Shown: positions 7,440 to 14,956 of the stretch, piece by piece
How positions within the stretch are numbered: position 1 is the stretch's first letter
How the letters are laid out: the number at the start of each line of letters is the position of its first letter
From: Alphaproteobacteria bacterium
Lineage (GTDB): Bacteria > Pseudomonadota > Alphaproteobacteria > Micropepsales > Micropepsaceae
Direction of reading: 5' to 3'
NCBI GenBank assembly: GCA_003131925.1
Contig: PKWC01000024.1
Coordinates: 1-19,299 of the forward strand
DNA: 19,299 nt
The notes under the pieces: model-generated
Database searches by the model: none
Told to the model about the DNA's origin: nothing
Seen by the model: the letters and a program-made list of their open reading frames with translations, nothing else
Program-made: the position numbers and the translations under genes

Positions 7440-7661
7440 ATGTCCGCGACAGTGAAACCGCAGTGCATTAAAAAGAACGATCAGGTGCAAAGAGTCGACG
7501 GGGGGCCGCAGTTATTTGTACAGGACGCATGGTTAGATCGAAAGCTCGGTATCGAAATGGTCACGACCTACGACCCGATAAGTGAGGTGTACGAACGTGT
7601 TCCTGCCTCGGAGCTTCGCCCCTTAATCTTTCTATCTCTGATACCGCGTCGGCCTATATGA
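7440..7661 (+). CDS. Small YodC/DUF2158-like protein
   Basis: The protein has 73 residues from the ATG at 7440, which has a GAGG ribosome site seven bases upstream. The sequence has the order seen in small YodC-type proteins: a basic start (CIKKNDQVQRV), a GGP turn followed by a hydrophobic strand (QLFVQDAWL), a further strand (GIEMVTTYD), and a final ASELRP. These are short beta-rich domains of unknown function. The frame stays open further upstream to 7206, but that extension looks non-coding. The gap from 7662 to 7818 holds a nine-base tandem duplication (CCATGCCGT twice, 7772-7789) and nothing else I recognise. Confidence 0.45.
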   Translation: MSATVKPQCIKKNDQVQRVDGGPQLFVQDAWLDRKLGIEMVTTYDPISEVYERVPASELRPLIFLSLIPRRPI

Positions 7662-7818
7662 GCTGCATCCACGTCCTGCGGTTATGGGGATCAAAAGCTT
7701 AGATTGGAATGGATTTCCTCCGGCGCGACGTGGAACGCCTCGTTCGCCCAATTCTCGACCGATCCTAGCGTCCATGCCGTCCATGCCGTCGATTCGGCTG
7801 AGCGTGGAACTGGCGTTG

Positions 7819-9894
7819 CTACCGTCCTGTAAGGCCGGATGTTAGTTTGAACAGCTGTGCTTGGGCTGCGGCATTATCCCAAATATTTTGAATTGCGGGG
7901 CCAGTAAGAGTGTCACAGGGCGGGATCGTATCCCAAAAGGATGCGAGTCTCTTACTGCTCAACAAAGTGTTCATCTCCCCGTTGTTGACCTTGACGTATT
8001 TAACCGAGACAGGATTCGGCGTAGCCGTGACAGGGATCGTTGACCAGGTTCCCGACTTCGGGTCTTTTTGAGCCCTTATGATCGCGCGAAAAACGATTCG
8101 TCCAATCGGTCTCTGAGTGGAATTCTTAATAAGCGTGCCGCTAATTATTGCATCAACCGTTTTCGTATTTGCGTCGGAATCTCTTGCGACTGTTGCATAC
8201 CCGGACCAGCTCATCGTCCCAATCGATGCGGAATCACTGGCATCCCAGCCGAAAACTAATCCGCCGCTCCCAAGCGAGGTCGCACCAAGCACGCCAGAAA
8301 CGTTGATCGCGGCTAGCGCATTTGGATCAATTCCACTGCGTACGAGTAGTAAGACAAAGCTCGAAACTGAGAAATTGAGAGGGTTTGAGTCGTCCTGTCG
8401 TAATGACTTAAGGTCTATGTTTTGCAATGCATCGTTTCCCGGGCGACTCACTTTGATCGATTTGATTGAAGCGTCGCCTGCGCTCCATGTAGTTCCGTTT
8501 TTATGAGCGACAATGATAGCTTGCACGGCAATCGTTCCTAGTGAACTCCGCGTCGAGCGGTTTGTAACGGTTCCGGTCAACGTCACAGATACTGATTTCG
8601 TTGAAGGCCCTTTGGTATCAATTGTCGCGGAACCAGTCCAACCAATCGCTCCGATTATTGTTGTATCTGTCGCGTTCTGGGCAAGAATTAATCCGCCGCT
8701 TCCGAGCGCTGACGCCTCAAGCACACCTGAGCTATCGACTGCGGCTAAAGAATTTGCGTCGATGCCACTGTGCACAAGTATTGCAATAGGCTCCTTAATG
8801 GAGAAGTCCAGCGCACTGAGATCGTCCTGTTGGAATATCTTTGCTTCGAGATCGGCGGGCGTTGAACACGTGGGCGCAAACGTCATCGTTAGCGTGTCGA
8901 CGGTTTGATGCGAATAGTTGAGGAGCTGCCCACTGGAACTGCTTCCCCCGCCGACTGGATACTTGGCTTGCAATAACGTCCAGCTTGGGCCGCCGCTCAG
9001 TCCCGCTAATACCGTGAAGTCGATTTTGAAGGAAAAGCCCGTTGTTGAAGAACCTACCGCCTGGGCGGTACCTCCGCCCGCGCTGGCACTGCCTACCTTT
9101 GAAGTTGCCGCAGAAAGAGATGACGCCAGATTTTGAGTCGCCATAAAGGGGCGGTGGACAGCAGGTGGCTCGCTGATGTCGGCCGGCGCGAATGGTCCCG
9201 TGCTTCCATAAACGTTCACGCCGCCTGAAGCGTCAATTGCAGTGAGTACCTCGTCAATATTCGTCCCAAGGTCCAAGCTTCCCCTGAGGCCATGATGAAA
9301 TTTGTCATTTCCCTGCCCATTGCAATCAGGCATCCCAGAAAGATGAGTGGGCGGCGTCTTTGTAGCGCTGTTCGTTTGCTCAGCCTCCGCCTCCTCGGCG
9401 ATCCTGCTCATGTCAACCACATAGGTCAGGTCGATTGTATTATCTTGGGTCCCGCTGAGTTGGGCACCAATCGCGAGGGTGAGGTTATTGGCTCCAGACG
9501 CAAATGTTGTAATTGGCGGATTGCCCGATTGGGTCTGGATTGGGATGCCTTGTCCAAGAGCGTTTAACGGTGTGATACCACTGTAGCCTGGATTCAATCC
9601 CTCGATTTGAGTGAGGACAAGATTGAGATCGACGGCTGCTACGAAGTGATCATCTGCAAGTTTTTTCCAAAGCGCGGCCTCGTCCGGATCAGTCGTGTTT
9701 GAAATACCGGTCTTATATTCATTCACCAACTCGCATGTCAGGTGATTGACGAGAATCTTTGCCGTTGGACCCTGCCAAGCGGTCTGCTCTTTAGCTGGCT
9801 TTTCAGAGTCGAATACGCTAAAGGTGGGAGTGCACCCGACAACTAGCGGCGCGAGAAGAAATGCGCCGAGGATCGCTGTTAACTTCGTTGGCAT
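7819..9894 (-). CDS. Large lipoprotein with an internally duplicated domain
   Basis: The protein has 691 residues. The signal peptide ends in VVGC, so Cys21 is the likely lipidation site, placing the protein in the outer membrane or periplasm. The N-terminal half has a conserved-looking globular part (HLTCELVNEYK near residue 50) and Gly/Ser-rich linkers. The C-terminal half contains two copies of a repeat of about 130 residues. Each runs from QDD through a HSGIDANSLAAV- or RSGIDPNALAAI-type helix, SGVL, LGSGGL, a beta-rich stretch with GTV or GTL, and an AIIVAHK or AIIRAQK strand. The copies are clearly homologous but diverged, so the duplication is old. No enzymatic motif was found. The ATG follows a G-rich ribosome site. 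It stands alone, divergent from the phosphoesterase gene at 10071. Such proteins are familiar from rhizobial genomes, but their function is not known to me. Confidence 0.75.
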   Translation of the reverse strand: MPTKLTAILGAFLLAPLVVGCTPTFSVFDSEKPAKEQTAWQGPTAKILVNHLTCELVNEYKTGISNTTDPDEAALWKKLADDHFVAAVDLNLVLTQIEGLNPGYSGITPLNALGQGIPIQTQSGNPPITTFASGANNLTLAIGAQLSGTQDNTIDLTYVVDMSRIAEEAEAEQTNSATKTPPTHLSGMPDCNGQGNDKFHHGLRGSLDLGTNIDEVLTAIDASGGVNVYGSTGPFAPADISEPPAVHRPFMATQNLASSLSAATSKVGSASAGGGTAQAVGSSTTGFSFKIDFTVLAGLSGGPSWTLLQAKYPVGGGSSSSGQLLNYSHQTVDTLTMTFAPTCSTPADLEAKIFQQDDLSALDFSIKEPIAILVHSGIDANSLAAVDSSGVLEASALGSGGLILAQNATDTTIIGAIGWTGSATIDTKGPSTKSVSVTLTGTVTNRSTRSSLGTIAVQAIIVAHKNGTTWSAGDASIKSIKVSRPGNDALQNIDLKSLRQDDSNPLNFSVSSFVLLLVRSGIDPNALAAINVSGVLGATSLGSGGLVFGWDASDSASIGTMSWSGYATVARDSDANTKTVDAIISGTLIKNSTQRPIGRIVFRAIIRAQKDPKSGTWSTIPVTATPNPVSVKYVKVNNGEMNTLLSSKRLASFWDTIPPCDTLTGPAIQNIWDNAAAQAQLFKLTSGLTGR

Positions 9895-10070
9895 GGCGCG
9901 CCCCCCTGATTGTGCCCAAACAATAGTATACAGCGGTGTGCGTCCATTCGGCTAGATGACAGTGGTCCTGTCCCAAGCCAGCCTAAGCGCTTGTTTTTTT
10001 TAGTGCCGCCCTTCGGCCGAGGGCAGCCGACGCGCTATACTCCGTCCCTGATTCGAGGCGGCGCACTTCC

Positions 10071-11438
10071 ATGTCGTTGTTAGACATCGAGACCATCATC
10101 ATTGCGATTATGGAGAATCGCTCTTTCGATCACATGCTTGGATACTTGAGCCTCGACGCATCCTTGCCGGTCGATGGTTTGCACCCCGATCAGGCTTGGC
10201 AAGACTCATACATCAATGACTATGCCGGCAAACCCTACAAACTGCACCGGATCGATCCTGTCTCTGCACCATGCTCCGATCCCCAACATGATCGCCAATC
10301 CATCGCAATACAGATCAACACGCCACCTGAAGGACCAGGACCGCAAGAGATGGGTGGGTTCGTGCAGAGTTACGTTCGTTTTTCCGATCCCACGCCGACG
10401 GACCCTTCAGCCGTCATGGGATACTTCGATGCCGCAGCATTACCCACATTTGATTTCTTCGCGCGAAACTATTGCGTGTGCGACCATTGGTTCTCGTCAC
10501 TCCCTCTCGGAACGCAAGCCAATCGTCTGATGGCAATGGCAGGTGAAAGCACGCTGTTGGACAATTCCGGGGCGCTGCTGCCGGATCAGCAACTCGTGTA
10601 CGATTGGCTGACGCAGCACCAAATAAGCTGGTGTGCCTATCAATCAGGAGACTTCCTTCCATTCTTCACTCTCATGGCACGATTGGTGCCGGAGATCGCG
10701 ACGTCTCTCACGCTCAGCCAAATTGGCGGAAAGGGGCGCTTCCGACGCTATTCGCAATTGAAATCGGAGTGGAATTCCTCAGATACGATGCCTAATGTGG
10801 TTTTCATCGAACCAGAGTATACTGACGGACCTCACGACACGCCTAATGATGATCATGCTCCGACTGGGGTGCAGCCCGGTCAGGCGTTCCTAGCCGATCT
10901 TTATGCGACCCTCATCAGTAACCCTGCTCGATGGGCCAAGACGATGCTCGTGGTGACGTATGATGAGCACGGCGGCTTCTTCGATCACGTTCCCCCTTTC
11001 GAAATTCCGATTACTATCAACGGCGTGACCCTCCCAACGACGGGAGTTCGAGTTCCGGCATTCGTAGTCTCACCCTACGTCTCGGCGGGATATGTATTTC
11101 AAGGGAACCTGGACCACACTTCGCTTCTTCAGCTGCTAGACGACCGGTTTGTTACTGGCGAAGGATACTCGGTTGCAGTGAATAACCGGCAGACACATTT
11201 CAACCGATTATTGAATGCCCTCACGAAAGCGCCGCGTATCGACGTTCCTCGCATGGAGGCCGCTGTCGAGCCGCCGAAGCAGATTGCTGTTTCAACTGAA
11301 CTACCTACTGCCCCGCACACCCCGAATGCACAGGCGCTTCATGTGGCGGCACAGAAGATCGCTGACGAACATCCAGAATTGTTGGCACAACCGGGCTGGG
11401 AAAAGCTCAATGCGTATCTGAATCGACCGCAAAGCTAG
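10071..11438 (+). CDS. Phospholipase C-like phosphoesterase (PF04185-type, alkaline phosphatase superfamily)
   Basis: The protein has 455 residues. Hallmarks are visible in order: MENRSFDHMLG at 14-24 with the metal- and substrate-binding Glu15-Asn16, a CDHWFSSLPLGTQANRLMA block that supplies the conserved Thr and Asn-Arg, DEHGGFFDHVPP with Asp298, His300, Asp305 and His306, then GVRVPAFVVSPYV and LDHTSLLQLL. The family cleaves phosphodiesters or phosphomonoesters of phospholipids and related substrates and is normally exported, often by Tat. Here the catalytic domain begins almost at residue 1 and no signal peptide is present, so the protein would stay in the cytoplasm unless the start is misplaced. 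I see no in-frame upstream start with a signal sequence. The stop codon overlaps the GTG of the next gene by one base, which indicates a translationally coupled operon. Confidence 0.85.
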   Translation: MSLLDIETIIIAIMENRSFDHMLGYLSLDASLPVDGLHPDQAWQDSYINDYAGKPYKLHRIDPVSAPCSDPQHDRQSIAIQINTPPEGPGPQEMGGFVQSYVRFSDPTPTDPSAVMGYFDAAALPTFDFFARNYCVCDHWFSSLPLGTQANRLMAMAGESTLLDNSGALLPDQQLVYDWLTQHQISWCAYQSGDFLPFFTLMARLVPEIATSLTLSQIGGKGRFRRYSQLKSEWNSSDTMPNVVFIEPEYTDGPHDTPNDDHAPTGVQPGQAFLADLYATLISNPARWAKTMLVVTYDEHGGFFDHVPPFEIPITINGVTLPTTGVRVPAFVVSPYVSAGYVFQGNLDHTSLLQLLDDRFVTGEGYSVAVNNRQTHFNRLLNALTKAPRIDVPRMEAAVEPPKQIAVSTELPTAPHTPNAQALHVAAQKIADEHPELLAQPGWEKLNAYLNRPQS

Positions 11439-12415
11439 TGAATGGAACATCATCGAGCCAGCCGAGATGTGCTGCCCGAAAGGTGGCGCCGCTGGGTTCT
11501 GGACGAAGACCGACCGGCCGAGCGCGACTTAGGCGCGCCGCGATTCTTATCCCGCTTGTGCTGTTGACTGCGCAGCCGGGTCTCGCGGCCGATATCAATC
11601 CTATCAGGTTCCAAAGCCGAGGGGTCGTGTTGTCGGGAGACGTGGTTTTTCCGGAAGGGCGGCCGCCGATAGCGGGCCTTGTGCTGGTCCAGGGCGCAAA
11701 CGATCTGAAGCGCAAGCTGGTGGTCGCAGAGATATTGGCGTCCGACGGCTTTGCGGTGCTCACCTATGACAAGCGCGGCACCGGACAGTCCGGCGGGATT
11801 TATTGGGGACACACCAAAGCTCGCCCCAATATCGCCGCCGGAAACATAAGTCTCTTGGCCGACGATGCCGCTGCTGCGATGAATGTGCTTGCGAGCAATC
11901 GGCGGCTCCAGGGCAAACCCTCCGGATTTGTTGGATTCAGCATAGCCGGTTGGATCATCCCAATCGCCGCCACGCGAACTCCCGCCGCAAAATTCATCGG
12001 CTTATGGAGCGGTCCCGTTTGCACGATCAGCGAACAACTGCATTTCCAGGATTGGGCAGAAAAGAATATGGCGTTCTGGAAAACGCATACGCAACGGCAG
12101 GTGGAACAGTATATGAAATCCGTTCAGTACCGGGCAGACGATGTCGACCCGCGCGCCAGCCTTTCTAGGCTTTCAATTCCAGGTCTGTGGCTGTTCGGCG
12201 CTGACGACAACATCATTCCAGTCCGTTTGTCAGTCGGCCGCCTCGAAAATCTGGTGCATCGCGGACATGGCAATTTCGAATACCGCATTTTTCAGGGTTA
12301 CGGCCATAACGTGTTCGACAGCCCCAGAGCGCCCGCTTACCGTTTCATGATCCAATGGATCAGGAACACGGTCGCCAAGTTCCCGCGTCCGCCTTCCAAC
12401 GCCCCGCGCCGCTAG
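11438..12415 (+). CDS. Exported alpha/beta hydrolase (dienelactone hydrolase/esterase-like)
   Basis: The protein has 325 residues. A GTG start overlaps the upstream stop codon. The n-region is long and Arg-rich, followed by a hydrophobic core (AAILIPLVLLTAQPGLA) with a likely signal-peptidase site, so the mature enzyme is periplasmic. The fold signature is clear: an oxyanion strand (GLVLVQGAND), YDKRGTGQS, the nucleophile elbow GFSIAG with Ser168, an acid in FGADDN (Asp256 or Asp257) and the catalytic base His290 in GYGHNVF. The elbow ends in Ala rather than the usual Gly of GxSxG, a tolerated variation. The substrate is unknown. Coupling to a phospholipase C-like gene suggests lipid or phosphoester turnover, but the two products appear to be in different compartments. 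Confidence 0.8.
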   Translation: MNGTSSSQPRCAARKVAPLGSGRRPTGRARLRRAAILIPLVLLTAQPGLAADINPIRFQSRGVVLSGDVVFPEGRPPIAGLVLVQGANDLKRKLVVAEILASDGFAVLTYDKRGTGQSGGIYWGHTKARPNIAAGNISLLADDAAAAMNVLASNRRLQGKPSGFVGFSIAGWIIPIAATRTPAAKFIGLWSGPVCTISEQLHFQDWAEKNMAFWKTHTQRQVEQYMKSVQYRADDVDPRASLSRLSIPGLWLFGADDNIIPVRLSVGRLENLVHRGHGNFEYRIFQGYGHNVFDSPRAPAYRFMIQWIRNTVAKFPRPPSNAPRR

Positions 12416-12433
12416 AGCAGGCAGAGTGACATG

Positions 12434-12520
12434 AATCCTCGACCGATCCACGCTTCCAAGCCGGCGCAATTTCGCCTTCTAGCCGAGCCGCCACTTTCTC
12501 CGGATCGCGTCCAAGCGCTT
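12434..12520 (-). repeat. Dispersed repeat copy B
   Basis: This is the partner of 508-607, sharing CGACCGATCCACGCTTCC, a CGCCTTC-type block, GAGCCGCCAC and CCGGATCG. Relative to copy A it lacks about 12 bp. On the minus strand it encodes DPEKVAARLEGE, but the EAWIGRG part has moved into another frame, so this copy is a relic. It lies between the hydrolase stop codon and the 3' end of a secreted protein gene on the other strand. Confidence 0.6.
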
Positions 12521-13164
12521 TAGCGCGGGCACGATGCCAGCGTCTCGATCCGTGTAATCGGGTGAATCTCCCACGCCGTCGCGCGCCACACACTTGCGCC
12601 AGAGCGGGCAGTATTCGCGGACTCCCCTCGGTGCTCTCGGTCGAACAACAGCCACCCAGTAATCCTGGCGCAGCGGCCTAGCAGACGCTGCCGCAACGTG
12701 TCCGTCTCCCAATCAACTCCGGAGCGCGCCACCGCGGCACGCCAGCGAGGCGTCACCTCGACAATCACGTGCCTCCGTTCATCGAAAGCATCGGAGGGGG
12801 TCACGGTGAGGTCGATATGAGTGTCGCGGCCGTGAGCGCTGCGCGCGTGACAGTTGACGGTTTCAATGCCTCCCATCTTTACGCCTGCAACGTAGCCGGC
12901 AACGCTGCCCGCCTTATGTTCGTCCCATCGGGTCTCGTCTGCGCCGGGACGGACTATCGCCGCGAGTGACACCGATGGGTCGATGTCTCTGGTGGTTGGG
13001 GCCGCTTCGCGATTTTTCAGGCGGTTAAGGGCCTGAATGGCGGGTTGGACGGCGTCGCCGGTTTCCGGGTCGCAAGGGCGGTGGGTGGGTGCATGGCGAG
13101 CCCATGCTGGCGAGATTGTCACCGTCGCGACGAGCAGGGCGACGGTTACAAGTAGCTTTGACAT
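12520..13164 (-). CDS. Secreted conserved protein of unknown function
   Basis: The protein has 214 residues from the ATG at 13164, which opens MSKLLVTVALLVATVTISPAWA, a standard signal peptide cut near AWA. A GTG-like extension upstream would put charged residues before it, so this start is chosen, and a GGGA lies upstream. The mature part has conserved-looking blocks: AGYVAGVKMGGIETVNC, DTHIDLT, RHVIVEVTPRWR, RITGWLLFDREHRGESANT, and WRATAWEIHPITRIE. I recognise this pattern from a family of periplasmic proteins in many Proteobacteria, probably beta-rich (perhaps OB-like), but it has no assigned activity that I know of. The C-terminal end touches dispersed repeat copy B, so the last few residues may derive from the junction. 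Confidence 0.65.
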   Translation of the reverse strand: MSKLLVTVALLVATVTISPAWARHAPTHRPCDPETGDAVQPAIQALNRLKNREAAPTTRDIDPSVSLAAIVRPGADETRWDEHKAGSVAGYVAGVKMGGIETVNCHARSAHGRDTHIDLTVTPSDAFDERRHVIVEVTPRWRAAVARSGVDWETDTLRQRLLGRCARITGWLLFDREHRGESANTARSGASVWRATAWEIHPITRIETLASCPR

Positions 13165-13262
13165 TGTGTTCCCGATCGTGTCTCGCCTAGACCCAGACGA
13201 ATGGCCCAAATTCGAGGCCCTTGTGAAATCGGCGGCAAAGATGGGCCATGAGCCGTACGGTT

Positions 13263-14249
13263 CTATTTCGAAGAGTCAGTCTCAACGTCTGCTGCGAAAG
13301 CAGTCCTAAATCTGACTTCTTCCTCGGGTGCGGCTCCGGAAGTGGATGTTGCCATGTCAATTTCAGCATGAGGATCGACTACCGACGCGCTAGGTGCGAT
13401 TGCTGCGGGACCAAATTTCGAAATGTAGTCTTCTAAATCCCTTACCTGCTGAAGTGCTTGTCCAGGGTCTTCGTGGTGTGCATGCCATCTGCCGTCAGAT
13501 TTTTCGAGAACAGCGAGCTGCGTGGTGCCACCAACGAGTCCGATATTGTGACTTTTAACGTGGTGGATCGTCCACGCGACAGCTAACTTGGCTCGATCAA
13601 CCGTAGGCACTTTATCGCCAAATAGGACGTGATAAGCATGTGCAAGAAATGGGTCGGCTAATTGCTGGCCAGCACCCATGGAAACACAGCGCCAAATGCG
13701 ATCCTTATCTCCGCGCAGCGGATCAGGCATACCTTTGAGTTCAGGATGAAATTGTACTGGATCAAAATCAATCAATTGCGGCTTGTCATCATTCACGAAG
13801 GCGAATAGCGCACCGAGGCCCCAACCGATTCCCGGTTGCGATTGGAGTACTGACGGTGTTCGTTGAAAATCGGCTATTACCATTTGCGCAATAACGCGAC
13901 CCAACTCGACAGGGGCAAGTTTGTCATACGGCACTTGCCCATTTTGTACATTAACCCCAAGGATTTTCTGGAGCAGACTCCCAACCTCGCCTAAGCCGGG
14001 GATTAGCTGCGGCCCCTTAAATGGTTGCCTCATAACTTTGAGTGTTTGGCCAACAACATCGTTGAATCGTTGAGCAAGGCCGAAGGCCCCGGTAACAGCG
14101 GTGATTATGTCCGGTTCAAAAATTTCAAGCTTGAGCGCACCACTCTCTTGCCACTCAATTGTGTATCTACCAGCGCGGCCCGCGGCCATCGCGCTATCGG
14201 ACCCGATAACAACGCCATCGGAGCACAGAATGCCGGTGATGACGGTCAT
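13263..14249 (-). CDS. Proteasome-like Ntn (N-terminal nucleophile) hydrolase
   Basis: The protein has 328 residues. The first 18 after Met1 align without gaps to the N-terminus of proteasome beta and HslV subunits: Thr2 would become the N-terminal nucleophile once Met1 is removed, and Asp18 in VVIGSDS matches Asp17 of the proteasome. A Lys at 40 in ALKLEIF fits the position of the catalytic Lys33 after a slightly longer loop. AVTGAFGLAQR then matches the GxxG-type strand-turn that follows. The chain is longer than HslV (about 175 residues), with an acidic Ala-rich tail from about 285. No prosegment is present, so maturation would need only methionine removal. Its start lies 4 bp after the stop of the Panacea-like gene and lacks its own ribosome site, so the two are coupled. 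No ATPase partner is seen in the window. The substrate is unknown. Confidence 0.7.
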   Translation of the reverse strand: MTVITGILCSDGVVIGSDSAMAAGRAGRYTIEWQESGALKLEIFEPDIITAVTGAFGLAQRFNDVVGQTLKVMRQPFKGPQLIPGLGEVGSLLQKILGVNVQNGQVPYDKLAPVELGRVIAQMVIADFQRTPSVLQSQPGIGWGLGALFAFVNDDKPQLIDFDPVQFHPELKGMPDPLRGDKDRIWRCVSMGAGQQLADPFLAHAYHVLFGDKVPTVDRAKLAVAWTIHHVKSHNIGLVGGTTQLAVLEKSDGRWHAHHEDPGQALQQVRDLEDYISKFGPAAIAPSASVVDPHAEIDMATSTSGAAPEEEVRFRTAFAADVETDSSK

Positions 14250-14253
14250 TTAG

Positions 14254-14694
14254 CTAATCGCGAAAGACGCTGCGCTCTTTCATGTGTGGATAGCCACGAT
14301 AGATAGCAGAAACCAGCTCAGTAAAAGATAACGAACGAACGAATCCAACTATGCGCTTGAGAATTTCCAACTCAGGAACAGACAAGCGCTCCCGTAGTGC
14401 GCGCGCCCGGTTGAGACCTGCATTCGTGGCCGCATACGTGTTCCATCCTCCGCGCATATCGCTGCTGATTTCGACTAGACCTGTCCGACTCATGCTCTGC
14501 GCATCAAGATAGACTTCTCTGTCAAAGGGGCCGTAATCATAGGGTTGAAATTCGTAGCGTGATCCCGCTCGGAACGCGGTTCGCACCTTGTCATCGGCGA
14601 GAAATAGCGACTTCTGCACTTGCACTGGCGTTAAAGGCTCGCCATTCGCGAGCGATAGCACGACTAAGAGCACTTCGTCTTTTGACAAAGGCAC
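14254..14694 (-). CDS. Panacea/YwgA-like small helical protein, first gene of Ntn-hydrolase operon
   Basis: The protein has 146 residues with a GTG start at 14694 and a GAGGGG ribosome site nine bases upstream. The order of motifs follows the Panacea (DUF4065, SocA-like) and YwgA families: LTPVQVQKSLFLADDK near residue 20, then FQPYDYGPFDREVYLDAQSM, a GLVEI strand, NTYAATNAGLNRARAL, and a C-terminal helix pair ending in AIYRGYPHMKERS. Panacea proteins often neutralise toxins or act as regulated proteolysis adaptors, as SocA does for ClpXP in Caulobacter. Placed directly before a proteasome-like hydrolase, an adaptor, sensor or inhibitor role is an attractive but untested idea. The 262 bp between this start and the divergent SIR2-like gene (14957) show no recognisable gene or strong promoter. 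Confidence 0.65.
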   Translation of the reverse strand: MPLSKDEVLLVVLSLANGEPLTPVQVQKSLFLADDKVRTAFRAGSRYEFQPYDYGPFDREVYLDAQSMSRTGLVEISSDMRGGWNTYAATNAGLNRARALRERLSVPELEILKRIVGFVRSLSFTELVSAIYRGYPHMKERSVFRD

Positions 14695-14956
14695 TACTGC
14701 TGTCCCCTCGCTGGTGCTTTCGCGGTGTTCTTCACGCCTCGAAATCCTGTCTGACCACAGCCGTAGAATCGGTCCAGCAACAAATTCGTATCCTTTCTGA
14801 TCCCGATGGGCAAACCTGGTCAGCCTGCAAGTGTGGTCTTCGATTGCGTTATCGTGGTTGGAACATTACAAGAACGTGCTGGCGCATGGTCTGGTCAATA
14901 GAGTAGCGGCATCTAACGCGTCGCCGACCGGATGGCGTTCGCAGGGAGTCGGGGTC

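Noticed and set aside
7772..7789. Tandem CCATGCCGT repeat as a variable repeat locus
   Set aside because: There are only two units and no coding context. It is too short to support.
10008..10024. GC-rich hairpin next to an eight-T run as a terminator
   Set aside because: The T-run precedes the stem on the plus strand and becomes an A-run on the minus strand, so neither direction gives stem then U-tract.
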